The notes under the pieces: generated by a model
Seen by the model: only the letters and a program-made list of their open reading frames with translations
Databases searched by the model: none
What the model was told of the DNA's origin: nothing
Origin: Carnegiea gigantea
Taxonomy: Eukaryota > Streptophyta > Magnoliopsida > Caryophyllales > Cactaceae
DNA length: 64,000 nt
Assembly: GCA_029747015.1 (NCBI GenBank)
Contig: JAKOGI010000566.1
Coordinates: 2,501-66,500, forward strand
Reading direction: 5' to 3'
Part shown: piece after piece, positions 24,101 through 34,908 of the stretch
How the letters are laid out: each line of letters starts with the position of its first letter
Numbering within the stretch: the stretch's first letter is position 1
Position numbers and translations under genes: made by a program

Positions 24101-27100
24101 AGCATTTTCAATCTTCAAAAGGATCAAAATGTGAGATTCAAAGTTGGCTACAACATCATTGACAGGGTAAACCCTTATAATTGTTCACATTTCTATAACA
24201 GAAGAATTTGCCTTGTATTTTTGCAAATAAGCTCATAACCTCTGACTGGCTACCTTCACAAGATTCTTTTCACCCATGGCATTATACGTCTACGTTTTGC
24301 TGACGTTCTAGTGAATGGAGCATGGCGTGAAGTAGGAATTAGAGTAAGATGTCTAAGTTTTGATCTTCTCTTGATCCACTTTGAACATTTGTGGTCTCTT
24401 GGTGGCCCGGGCAAAGCTTAATTACTATTAAGATGGGTTAAACCAGAAGTATCAATTGAGTAGGTAGACCTAGTATAAGTCAAATGTGCATAGAATTCAG
24501 CTAATTAGTAGGTTGGATTCCTTTGGGATTGGATTTAAGAATGCTTGTTAGAAGCAGAAGTTTTTGGGCTGAATTAACCCTTGGGGTCATGAATGCCTAT
24601 TCAGTATGAATCTTATGAGATCTAGTTTAAATAACAGCTACATATATCCTTTGTTACATAATTATCATTGTACAACCATTCAATAGTACTCACAGTACAA
24701 GAAGAAAATTTGAAATATAGAGATGCTAGAGAGTGTGATGAGCGGAGAATAGAAGAGAAGTAATCATTATAATAAAATAGAAAAGGCTAAAATGTAGATA
24801 TGAAAGGAGGAGTGGGTTTCTTAATCTATAATACGATATATTTTTAGAACTCTTTAGGGGTTCATCTTCCTGAAATTTCTCTTTTGTATCCTCTTGTAGA
24901 AATCGAGATTGGAGACAATGCTTTGTAAAGGGGAAGAAAAGTTTTTCTTGCCCATTGCCAAGTCAACCAAATTGAGAGAAGAGCATGGATGAGAACCACA
25001 CATTCTGTTTCTGTGTGCGCGTGTGTGTCCATATGTGTGTGAGATTTTGGGGGGGGGGGGGGAAGAGAGATGGGGGGGTTTAGAAAAGGCGAACATCAGG
25101 GAAACAATCTGAAGATACGTTAGTCAAAATCTCTTCATTACTTTCCCAAAACTGACTTTTGAGTATCCATTATGTTCCATGCCTACGTGATCTCCCATGG
25201 GAGCCATTTACGCACACAAATGTTAAACAAAACCTCGAAAAAGAAAAACATATGGAAAGACTTGCATATGGTTTGCATCTAGTTAGAAAGGCCACATAAA
25301 AGAGTGATGTATGGTTTCTTTTGAGATGCTTAGAGGAAAAGGGGGTACACTGATCATCTCTGTTGTCCAATATATTTATGGTTCAGAAATGATTCGGCTA
25401 TATTTTCTTGGGGGAAATTATAATATGTTCTTATTGATCCTGGCATTCATTGGAAATATGCTTGAGTGTATTGCTCTTCTGAATGGTTATGTGATGAGCT
25501 TATGAGGACAGTCTGGTCTGGTGGCTGCTAGTGTGTGCTTGCTGATAACATTTTCCAGGTGAATGAGGTGAGCGGAAGTTTTAGCAGTAAGCTGGATTCT
25601 AGGATAAACACCCTTTGAGTTCAAAGGATTCGGACTGGGGAGGATTAAGATTGAGTACCTCTCCACTGCAACATTCTGGATGCCCAAAGTGAAAAGGAGG
25701 CTGTAACATAGAAAAGGAATAGAACTGTAGATACTTCAGGCTGATCATACAAGGCAATGAAGAAAGATCAGGACATCATTTTGCACATTCATGGTGGGGA
25801 AAACTGGATGAGTGCCACATGGATTTTGTGAGACAAAGAGAGTCCTATTTAAATTCAAAGAAAAATCTATCGAACAGTCATTATACATGTGAAGGATGAG
25901 GCCCCAAAATAGGAAATGTAAAAGTAGGGATGAAGTGATGTGGAAAAGGTAGCAGTGACTCATTTGAGATTAAGAGATGCCAAATAAGGTTTGGATAGTT
26001 TGGAGATGTTTAAAACGCTTAGGAGGAGGTTGTAGATTATCACAATCATTGCGCAAAAAGAGCATGGCATAGACTCATAGACCTAGGAAATTAAATCCAA
26101 GAACGGTTATCAGACACGATCTGGCATGTTTTGCTTCAGCTCAAGTTTCAGCTTCTACAAGCATAAGTCCTTTAAGAGGACTCTATGGTGGTCTAAGATT
26201 CATGTGCACAACCATATCTAGGGAGTCTCTCTTCAATTTTTTTTGTGGGTCGTATTTTTTAAAATTGTTTTACTCTCTCTCTCTCTGTGTGTGTGTGCGC
26301 GCGCGCGATGGAGTGTGCATGCATGTGTGTGTGTGCGATGGAGTGTGCATGCATGTGTGAAATTAACAAATTTTTTATTAGTTCTAGACATTATTAGAGC
26401 ACAGTCTTTGCCAATACCAGAAAACCTAAGCCCTACCAAAATGCAATAGGGAAGTTTTGCAGGCACCTTCCAGGAGCACTATATCTTTACGTTCTTCATG
26501 TGCACCTCAAAGTACAAAAAACTTCCTCAAGGGACAAAATCACACAAGAACTAAAAAACTTGAACGCTCCTTTAGATCAGTCTCTGCATAATCATTTCAT
26601 TTGTTTGGATCATTCTAGCTGCTATGGGCAGGATTTCTGTCAGGGCTTGAACAAGCTATGCTTGCTTCTAAATGCCCTGTAATCCCTCTCAGATCAGATG
26701 GCATATGCTTAAATTCGCAGCGAAAGGAAATAGGTCTGCGCTCTAATCCCTTCCACGTTATATGTTATGCACAGACTGACTTTACCCATGAGGCAGAGTT
26801 TCATCACATAAATCCCAAAGAAGCTTGCAAATTGCTGATTTGTTCTGTGACTGGAGGTCAATTATATTAGTCCCATAACAAGCTTTGGGTATACAAATTC
26901 TATCCGAGGCAACATGAGACTATCCACGATTGTATTGTTTGTACTATTCTTTGTGCTGAATGAGCACGAAGAGTCACCAAGCAAGTAAGTCTCACGTACA
27001 ATGGTAGTGGCTTGTATCATTGTATGTGTTACTCGTCTGGTATTTTATACTTTTAATGATATGCACTTGATTATGTCATTTGTTTATGGATTATTATGTA

Positions 27101-30100
27101 GATTAATTTATATTTTCAGCTAATTTGTAATGACTATTTTGCTGTTGATAATGAGTTGCCTTCTGTGCCCTTTTTCCCATTAAAAAAAAAAAAAAAGAAT
27201 TTTGGAGGCGAGGCCGCCCTACACCCCTACCTACACCTAAGGGTAAGGAGCCAAGTTTAGAGGAGGAGAGAGGATATGAACCCTTGCATCTCCTGAGGTT
27301 CGAGCCCCTAACCCTTCGTATGGAGCGCGAATTTTCTGCTACCTACCCAAGTGGATTTCTCACAATTCTGTAACCACTAAAAGCCTCTGTAAATTATTGT
27401 CTTTCAACTTTAATTCTGAATATCAATATTTAACAATTTTTTTTGGAAGAAAAGCACTATTTAAAGTTTTAAACGCTACTTTTTCGTTTCTGAAAACTTC
27501 ATAAAGGGAAAACACAGGGACAGCTCTAACCAATTTCATTTACCATTGCTATTTGTTATAGGTTTGCTATTCAGAAAAATGGTCTCTTACGCCCCGGGGG
27601 GGGGGGGGGCAGAGGCTAGTACAACTGTACAAAAGCATCTGATAGGCTTCATCAGATATACGCAGGGGCGTGTGATGTGCAAGGGCCCATGTTTTGTGCC
27701 TGGCTTGAAGTTCATGGTCCACCTTATTCCTTTCTACAGTTTTCGCTCCACTAGTGTCGGTGATTTGTTGTTCTGTCATTATCTTCTCCTCACTGTCCCG
27801 TTCTTCCTCTCTGTTGTGTCATTCTTTTGACTACTCTCTCTCTCTTTTCCCCAAAAACATCATCCGGTAATAATTTCAATAAGCTTTCCTGATGTAATCA
27901 CTGCACAGAGCGTCTCTCGAAAATAATTTATTTAGCGAGGAGTGAGGCTGGTTAACCACATATGGATGTATGCTTCAACCAATTGAAGTTTTCACCAAAA
28001 GAAAGAAATGTGATTCATGGAAACACATAGCATAATGGTAAGTTTTTGGAGCACAAAAGACTCCGAGGTAAATACACTGCAATTTACCATCCTAGCTCTT
28101 TTCCAGAATTTTAACGCACTGCTTTACTTCCTATTTCACCCACCAGAGTATATTACACGAATACACGCTTGCTTGTTTTAGCATCAGAAAGTCACCCTGA
28201 AGCCTCGGAAAATTGATACCTTAATGATGCTACAATGATTAGTGATAAAAAACCGCGCCTTTCAAAAAAGTAACAATTGTCTACATTTACTCACTCTATC
28301 CTTTTCCCGGCCTGTTCTCACATTTGTCACTTGAACTGTTGTTTCCTGCCTTACCTTGCTACTGGTCATGGCATACGTCTTTTCAACACAATTTCATCCC
28401 TGTTTTAAGGCCTGAAGCAGTTTTGGCAACTTCTCCAGTGCCCCCCCCCCCCCCCGCCAAAAACATCTGTGAAGGTCCCTACCCTTCTGTCTGAAAAGCA
28501 ATCCTTTTCCATGCCCGAGTGTCAAGTATTGTACATGAATCTAGACTAGATTATGCAATTATCATGACTCTGGTCTTGTTGCCTGGGCCTGATCACCCCA
28601 CATGGTACTGAGGGGTATTGGTCTGCTTGTGTCGCTATCTAGGCAGTTTTTACTATGCGTGCTGTATCAACATGCTAGCATCTTATATGTCCACTTGTTA
28701 AGAATACCCATAATTACCTTCCAAGTTGCTAGGAATTTTTCAGAAAGCATAATATAGCATGTGGTTGTTTTGGATGATGATTGTCTGTCGGAATGCTGGT
28801 ATGCTAGCTTGTCTGATACTTATTAGATAAGTGTTCAATAGCTTGGCATTTTATTCCTGTTAGTAGTCATCTTTGCTTTATGTAGGACCAAGGGCCTGTT
28901 CTTTTCGTTGAGAAATATGGGTTGGGAAATGGATAAAGTTGGTTAAAATTGATAGAAGTGGGTAGAAGTTGGTAGTTTCTTGTTGAAGTAAGTTGAAGTG
29001 GTTGAATAGATTGAAGTGGGTTGAAGTGAGTTAAAGTTAAAGTGGGTTGAATCTTTTTTTATATGATGGTGGAAGTTGGTTAAAATAGTAGGAAGTGAGT
29101 TGAAGTGAGTTGAAGTAGGTATTTTTTTATTAAAGTTAGTAAAGTAGGTTGAAGTGGGTTGAAGTTGGTTGAAGTTGGTCAATTGGGATTTACCAACGAA
29201 AAGAGCAGGGTGGCCTGAACAAAATCATTGACATTACATGAATTGTTTTGTAGAACTGTGATGATAAGTCAGAAACTAAAAGTGTTGTTATCGGAAAAAT
29301 TCCTACGTACTTTCTGATTTGTACTTGAATATGCATGCTTTAAACTCACAGATCGTCAGTTATGCTTGGGATGACTCCATATTCTTGCATTTTCTTCGGT
29401 ACCTTTGATTTCTGATTACTCTTGCTGTGGTAGTAATTTCCAGTCCCCTAGCTGCTTCAAATTACACTATCTGAATCTAGCTTCCTCACTTCTATAAATT
29501 GATGACTGCATAGTCTTGCATTTTGTCCAGTACTTTTGATCTTTGATTTCTTTGCTGTGGTACTAATTTCTGGTTTCCTAGCTTTTTCAAATTACACTAT
29601 CTGAATCTAACTTCTGCGCTTTTCAAAATTGATTACCCACTAGATTCCGGCCTGTTTCTTCAAACGTGATTGTGTTGTTTGAACCGTTATTGTACGAGAC
29701 TCAAGTCACTCAACAAAAAAAGAAAGAAAAAGAGTATAGTAGACTAAAGCAGAATATCCTTTTAAAACTGCTTTCTTCCTTTCTATGAAATAGCAGTCAA
29801 CTGCTCTCAGATCTAGGGTCTAACAAAATCAGCATCTTTATAATTCAGTAATTGAGGGTTATATTGAACCGCCTTTATACTCCACCCAGGTGGAGACCTC
29901 GAGGTATGGATTTGGCTTGAATTGTTATCAGCTACGTAACGTGTAAATTATGCATCTCCTTGACCACACACCTTGGCAATCCATGCTCTACGGCTTTCCA
30001 GAAAGGCTGGAACGTTTGTTTCCATTCACTTACCCAATTTGGATTGTGGCAGGTACCTTGCATGCAAGTGAGGGAAAACAACTGGACTGTTAATGCTGAT

Positions 30101-30136
30101 GCAAATGGCAGATGGAATGTAAGATATGATTTATGA
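15194..30136 (+). CDS. OEP21: OEP21 chloroplast outer-envelope anion channel, exon 2 split by a retrotransposon
   Basis: OEP21 is a small beta-barrel pore of the plastid outer envelope that passes phosphorylated carbohydrates and other anions and is ATP-sensitive. Exons: 15194-15286, 16593-16653 continued at 23299-23312, 23400-23552, 24068-24166 and 30053-30136. Without the insertion they give 167 residues, the length of the Arabidopsis protein. Diagnostic blocks are [20 protein letters not shown] at the N-terminus, [20 protein letters not shown] in exon 3, [18 protein letters not shown] in exon 4 and [20 protein letters not shown] near the C-terminus. Exon 2 (25 codons) is cut after codon 20 by a gypsy element at 16654-23293 whose duplication is AAGGC/GAGGC. 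The other exons and splice sites are intact, without stops. Exon 2 starts and ends in phase 0, so skipping it would leave a 142-residue frame. Unless skipped, the insertion destroys the protein. The family call is secure; activity is unknown. Confidence 0.9.
15481..16170 (+). mobile_element. RTE-type LINE 3' fragment in OEP21 intron 1
   Basis: The + strand encodes the C-terminus of a plant RTE reverse transcriptase. [18 protein letters not shown] lies near 15506-15560, followed by a frameshifted [20 protein letters not shown] and a tail ending near 15830. The typical RTE 3' region follows, closing with CCCACACTGGGTGGTGGTGG and a (GGT)n tail at about 16150-16166. It is 5'-truncated and frame-broken, and sense relative to OEP21. 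Confidence 0.75.
16654..17624 (+). repeat. 5' LTR of the gypsy element in OEP21
   Basis: A 971-bp LTR beginning TGATGGGGATCAAGCC and ending GGCACATCA. The terminal 5 bases TGATG/CATCA are inverted. CTATAAATA at about 17272-17280 is a likely TATA box for element transcription. It is paired with 22323-23293. Confidence 0.92.
17833..18821 (+). pseudogene. Gypsy gag
   Basis: Structural protein of the retrotransposon particle. The N-terminal part (17833 on) is out of frame with the main block at 18054-18821 because of an indel near 17940. The main block has the retrotransposon gag fold ([19 protein letters not shown], then ASLWWENL) and ends in a CCHC zinc knuckle, [14 protein letters not shown], near 18736-18777. 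A stop follows at 18819-18821. Just upstream, between the primer-binding site and gag (17715-17780), are GC-rich inverted words such as AGCACGACCGTGGCA. Confidence 0.85.
18822..20870 (+). pseudogene. Gypsy protease, reverse transcriptase and RNase H, broken
   Basis: The protease keeps its [10 protein letters not shown] active-site block near 19012-19041 and a downstream [10 protein letters not shown] near 19230. Reverse transcriptase spans about 19540-20260, with [10 protein letters not shown] holding the catalytic aspartates near 20070. RNase H follows at about 20490-20840 ([20 protein letters not shown]). The region changes frame near 19130, 19600-19650 and 19920, and has in-frame stops at 20654 and after, so no functional polyprotein can be made from this copy. 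Confidence 0.85.
20930..22380 (+). pseudogene. Gypsy integrase, interrupted, reading into the 3' LTR
   Basis: The zinc-binding HHCC region (VHGGSLAGH then a Cys pair) lies at about 21050-21180 and is interrupted by a 184-bp insertion at 21171. The catalytic core resumes at about 21466 ([19 protein letters not shown]), with the second Asp block [14 protein letters not shown] near 21630. A stop lies at about 22033-22035. The C-terminus ([17 protein letters not shown]) at 22096-22380 runs through the polypurine tract and about 58 bases into the 3' LTR before stopping. Confidence 0.85.
21171..21354. mobile_element. CpG-rich 184-bp nested insertion in the gypsy integrase
   Basis: The sequence is flanked by TGTGTAG at 21164-21170 and 21355-21361. 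Removing it with one repeat copy restores the integrase zinc-binding reading ([10 protein letters not shown]), so it is a genuine insertion. The ends are weakly inverted (GGATTCAAAATTCGG against GGATTAAAAACG). It is unusually rich in CG dinucleotides and CGGTTTCGG/CGCGA words and matches no family I can name. Confidence 0.75.
22323..23293 (+). repeat. 3' LTR of the gypsy element in OEP21
   Basis: This 971-bp partner of 16654-17624 begins TGATGGTGATCAAGCC and ends GGCACATCA. It is followed by GAGGC and then the rest of OEP21 exon 2. Its first 58 bases are also the end of the integrase frame. Confidence 0.92.
28892..29210. mobile_element. MITE-like repeat with TTCTTTTCGTT ends, copy 2
   Basis: The left end is CCTGTTCTTTTCGTTGAGAA and the right end, complemented, CCTGCTCTTTTCGTTGGTAA. 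The interior is a run of GAAGTTGGTTGAAGTG-like words, the reverse complement of the ACTTCTACCAACT words in copy 1 at 9597-9962. I could not define the target duplication. Confidence 0.55.
29370..29632. repeat. 131-bp tandem duplication in OEP21 intron 4
   Basis: Two diverged copies start at GATGACTCCAT (29370) and GATGACTGCAT (29501). They share TCTTGCATTTT near the start and CAAATTACACTATCTGAATC near the end of each unit. Confidence 0.85.
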
Positions 30137-31167
30137 GATTTTTGTTTGGCCCCTTCCTGGGAGAGAATAGATTTTGTCATATTCAAACATGATAGAGCAG
30201 AAGTTTCTGGAAAACATGATAGAGCACAATTTTATTTATAGATTAATATACAGTGGATAGCATTTTGCTGCCCCACAGCACATGATTGATTATTTCAGCC
30301 CTATGATGGTCTTGCTTTACCAGGGTTGGTTTCTCAAAGTTGAGGATATGCCAGCCATGTGAATGGGTTCAAAACTTTTGTGTTGTCATTGTCTTCTCTT
30401 TTGAATATCTTGCACATGTATTGGATTCCGGATTATGAACTTGTGGAGCCTTTGATGCTTCAGGCACTTGTGTTGGCCTAGTGCCAAGAATTATGTGCCT
30501 TTGAATGTTAGTGTTTCACAAACCGAAACAAGCGCATTGCATAAGTGTGTCAGTCTCATGTTGCTTTAGACCGTGATTTTATTTGTTCATGGAACTTACA
30601 ATCGCCTTTGTTCTATCGAGGAAATATCCGGTTTTTATGTCCCCCTTTTGTTTTTGTGTACTTGGTACAACCCAAAATTATTTATCCGTCTTGATTTTGA
30701 TGTGAAGCTAAATTAATCCAGTGTGAGTGTTTTCGAGTACTCTTGATTGCATTTTCTTGCAGTCACAGTGGACAAACTGAAACCTAAACCGAACTTGAAT
30801 CAATTTTGTTATCAGCAGCCCAGCCGCCATTAGGTGAAGTTAGCGTTTATCTATTCCAGGGATGAATTACTTGTACGCCAATGCTTAGTAGATGTTGTGT
30901 GGCTGATGCAAGCGCAGAAACTAAGGTACTAGGAGTTTGCTTGAGGAGGCGGCGTGGCAAAATGATAAGAAAGGGAAGTGCCTAAGGATGAGCTCCTGGC
31001 AACTTTTGACTAGAAAAAAAGATGAACTTGCCATATGCTGAGTCGTGACTTCGTGGGGGTATCCTTTCGAGAAGGTAGGATAAGACTAGGAAGAGAGGTC
31101 ATGTTACATAACGGCAACTCACGTCACGTGGTCTTTATGACGCCTTTTTTTGAAGGTCATGGTCATG
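30137..31167. other. OEP21 3' UTR and spacer
   Basis: The sequence follows the OEP21 stop codon and runs to the hAT-like element. No ORF of substance and no recognised repeat family were seen. Confidence 0.5.
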
Positions 31168-31640
31168 GAGGGGTGTAAACCTGGCAAACGGGTCATTTGG
31201 GTCGGGTACGGGTTGAGTCATAGTTCGAGTCGGGTAACTTTTGGGTCAGTCATGGTCGGGTCGGGTTCAGGGTTGGTTCGAGTGAAGTTCGGGTTTCGGG
31301 TCAAATTCGGGTTAACCATGTTCGGATTGGGTTTGGGTTCGGTTCGGTTGGAGTTTGGGTCGGGTATGTTTCGGGTTATCTACGGTAACCCGGTTCGGAT
31401 CGGGTATGGGCCGAGTCTAACGTGGATCGGGTGGGATTCGGTTCAATGTTCGGGTGAATGTCGGATCGGGTGTAGATCGGATTAGGTGTAAATTAAGTCG
31501 GGTTAATTCCGGATCAGTGTATATTTTGAATGTACTCATTTCAAATAGTAAATTATAGTTAAAAGATAAAATTTATTTAATTAGACAAACCCATTTATTA
31601 TATGTTTTTCTTTCAAGTCATACGTTAAAGTTTAATCGTT

Positions 31641-31816
<176 letters not shown>

Positions 31817-32922
31817 AAGTTTTAAAGTTTAAGTAAAATGATTAGGAAGTGGAACTATCTAAAGGATTACGATTTACAGGCTGTTAAGTCAAGTTTCAAG
31901 TATGATAGTTTCTATAGGCTTAGGTAACAGTTATAACTTATACATTTACCGTGACAGTTAATAACGTATAAGTGCAACCCATCTTTAGCCTTGTATCTTA
32001 TGTAGTTATGCGACGTGCAATTGTCTAAACAATTATGATTTACGCGTTGTTAAGTCAAATTTCAAGTATCTCAATTGAGATCATGTTATGATAAAACTAG
32101 TGAACCAACCTAACTTCAATTATGATTCATGAGTCAATTGTCTTAACTGCAAGGCTCAATGCCAAAATATATATACCTTAAAAAATAACCAAAAAGAGAA
32201 AGCAAATAATATAATTTTTATTTTGACCCCAGTTTGATTCATGACTTTATGTTTGTCATATTTGGGTTGGTAAATAGAAACAGGTTGTTTCAAGTTGACA
32301 TTTTCAATAATCAATTCAATGTTCTTTGGATAGCTCGTTAAGTGGTCACATATCAATATTGATTTGTCTTTGTGATATTAGCAACTTGGTTTATATGTTC
32401 ACAATGAGTCAAAAGTCAAAACTCAAAAGCAGATATAATATAAGAGTATGTGTTAATTATCATTATTATGGTATTAGAATACCTTGAATCTGTTTTTAAC
32501 CCCCTTTTGCATACCTAGCACGGTGGTCTCGCTGTATTTAAACATGTTACAAAGATAATTAAATTTATATTATGAGATCATATGAGTCACATTATTTGTC
32601 TCCCCCCCCCCACTCAACTAATTGATTTAAGTCATTAAGTAAATTAAATAGTAAGATAATATTGCTAGATCTTAATAAGTTAATGATTTGTTAATTCTAC
32701 TTATCTTCTCATAATTCTTATTTTGACCAAATATTATATCTTTTATAATTTTATTACGGATCTATCAAATTATAAATTAAAAACTATTAACTATTTTATT
32801 TTCTTCTTAAATTTTCTTGGATTTCATTTGTGGTTGGACTTTCAATTTTACGGGACTTTGAATTTTTGGGGAACAAATTGAAAAATTAGAATCCAAAACC
32901 CTGCCCGCCTGCCTGCCCTCAA

Positions 32923-33085
32923 CACTACCAAAAATCATCTACTTTCCCACTCTACTTTCCCACTGAAAAATTACAGTAGCGAATTTACCACTGTTTTTCC
33001 ACTATGTTATATTTCCCATTGTTTTTCCATTAATTTAATTGTAGTGGGAAATTTCCCACTAAATTCCCACTAAACACCCACTATC
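32923..33085. mobile_element. Possible CACTA-class terminus with TTTCCCACT subterminal repeats
   Basis: CACTACCAAAAATC starts at 32923 and resembles the CACTA-class end. It is followed by repeated CCCACT words, mostly TTTCCCACT or ATTCCCACTAAA, in direct and inverted form (GTAGTGGGAAATTTCCCAC at 33045). No matching right end was found, so this is a truncated element or a chance match inside the hAT-like element. Confidence 0.4.
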
Positions 33086-33289
33086 TAATATATAAATTGT
33101 TATTATATTTTTTTAAAGTCTTATTTCCTATTAACTTTTCACTAAATTTAATTTTTTTAAAGATTTCCCACCCCGATATCATTCAACTACTTTTTTTCTC
33201 TCAACCCCAAAATCCCACCAATTCTAAAAGTTAAATTTTTGATTTCCCCCCAACTTAACCCTCCCAAAAACAAAATTCACGAAGCTAAA

Positions 33290-33990
33290 GCTTGTTTTTA
33301 TTTTTTTTTTTAACAAAACGGCAAACTTGAGGCAATTCAACCCGGTTCAGCGTTATTAAACCCCATCCCCTGCACTCTCTCTCTTCGCGTCCCTCTTCTT
33401 TCCCCAAATCCGGTCCACTTAAAAATGACCCCCTCCCTCCCCTTCGCGTTTCTGTCTTCTTCGTTGCTTCCCAGAACCTGACCCCGAGCCCTGCATCGTC
33501 ACGCACCGTCGCCATTCCCATCTTCGCTCTCTCTCCCTTCCTCATCCTCTCTCTCTCTCTAAATCTGTTACTGGCCTTCACGCTCTCTCTGCCACGACGC
33601 ACCTACTGCTGGCCTTCATCCTCATCGTCCACGCATACCACCTTAACGAAGGGCTGAAGATCACTTTGGGGCTCGGTATAAATTGAAGAGGACGACGCCA
33701 TTGAAGTACGTTTAGGTAATTTTAGGGTTAGTTTAGGTTGAATTTAGGTTTAGATTTTCGTTTTAATTCCATTTTATTTTCGATTTCAGATTAGGGTTTC
33801 GAATTTAGGGTTCGAATTTCAGTTGTTTTGAGTTAGGGTTTCATGTAGTTAAGTTTGAATTGTGATTTCGAATGATTATTTTGGTTGTAATTGCAAAAAT
33901 CGTTGGGTTTGTGTTGAATTTCATCTAGTTTCCTCTCCCCTGATTTGCGTTCTGTTCAGGTTGCTCACGGTTAGCCCACGCCGTGTCTGG
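33290..33990 (+). other. Gene-like CT-rich leader and intron start, no coding region
   Basis: Sequence of higher GC content with CT-rich stretches (33370-33560) looks like a plant 5' leader. A possible donor (TTTAGGTAATTTTAGGG near 33713) is followed by T-rich intron-like DNA. No coding exon follows before the GGGTC block. It could be a captured host gene start or the leader of a lost transposase gene inside the hAT-like element. Confidence 0.3.
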
Positions 33991-34908
33991 ACTGCGTTCT
34001 GGTAATACCTCTGTTCTGTTCTGTTGAACCTTGATTTCAATGGAGGATTGTTGCTTGGGTAGCCATTGTTGCTAGTTTCGATTCTGCTCAATACAATCAT
34101 CTGGTTGCTGTTTTTTTTGTTGTTCTGTTGCGAGTAGTTTACCCCTGCTGCTGCTTGTTTGTGTTCTAGTTTGATGTTTATGTGAGCTTGGTATGGATTG
34201 ATTATGCTCAATATAGTTTGGGGGATGTTAACCCCAATGTCTTCAGGTGAGTGGCCCGTTGAGTTTGGCATTGTGATGTGGATCGTTGGTTATATTATAG
34301 CCAAACTAGCTTTACAAATATTGAACTAGTACAATGATTGACAACTTATTGGATTAGCAACTTACGGTTTAGGTTATATGGGGGTCGGGTATACTCGGTT
34401 CGGGTTATGTTCGGGTCGGGTATACTCCGTTCGAGTTTAATTCGGGTTAAATTGAGGCAGGTAAGAATTGGATCGGTTTTAAAACGGGTCGGGTACGGTT
34501 CGGATATGGGTTGTCCATTTTCGGTTTACTTCGGGTCGGGTCATTACGAATCGGGTATGACTTGGGTCGGGTCATTTTGGATGTGGGTCATTTCGGGTGT
34601 GGGTCAATTTCGGGTTTCGTTCGGTTATGGATCGGTTTACGTCAGGTGTTCGGGTCCAAATCGGTTCAGCCCATTTCGGGTGTCGATTCGGGTATGGATC
34701 CAGGTCAATCGGTTCGGGTTTCGGGTCTCGGGTCAGTTTTGCCAGGTTTAGAGGGGTGTAAAGGGTTTCATGCAAAGTTATCTGTTATTTTGAAGTTGAC
34801 TTATTAATGATATTTTGGCTTGTCGTGATCCTTTTGAATTTCCGGTGTAAGTGAAATGGCAAAATGCATGGGTGGTATCATTTTCTTCCCCCTTTTTCAC
34901 TTGACATC

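Larger units (their letters stand above)
24167..30052 (+). other. OEP21 intron 4, 5.9 kb of mixed repeats
   Basis: No second gene is recognised here. It contains mononucleotide runs (G at 25051 and 27595, C at 28441), a CT/TG/CG microsatellite at 26270-26360 with a duplicated GATGGAGTGTGCATGCATGT unit, an A-run at 27182 next to a possible SINE-like stretch (27196-27370, B-box-like GGTTCGAGCCC), a MITE-like repeat at 28892-29210 and a 131-bp tandem duplication at 29370-29632. The exon 4 donor (24167) joins the exon 5 acceptor (30052) in phase. Confidence 0.6.

Noticed and set aside
24263..24345. A possible additional OEP21 exon (an acceptor-like CACAAG followed by an open stretch)
   Set aside because: Exon 4 (ending 24166) joins exon 5 (starting 30053) in phase and matches the known protein order directly. 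Adding this piece would insert residues absent from the family.
33285..33602. An Arg/Glu-rich open frame on the - strand
   Set aside because: It is the complement of a CT-rich, leader-like stretch and shows no domain.
34370..34740. G-quadruplex-forming region from repeated GGG runs
   Set aside because: Loops between the runs are mostly uneven and often 7 bases or longer; the pattern is better explained as subterminal sequence of the hAT-like element.
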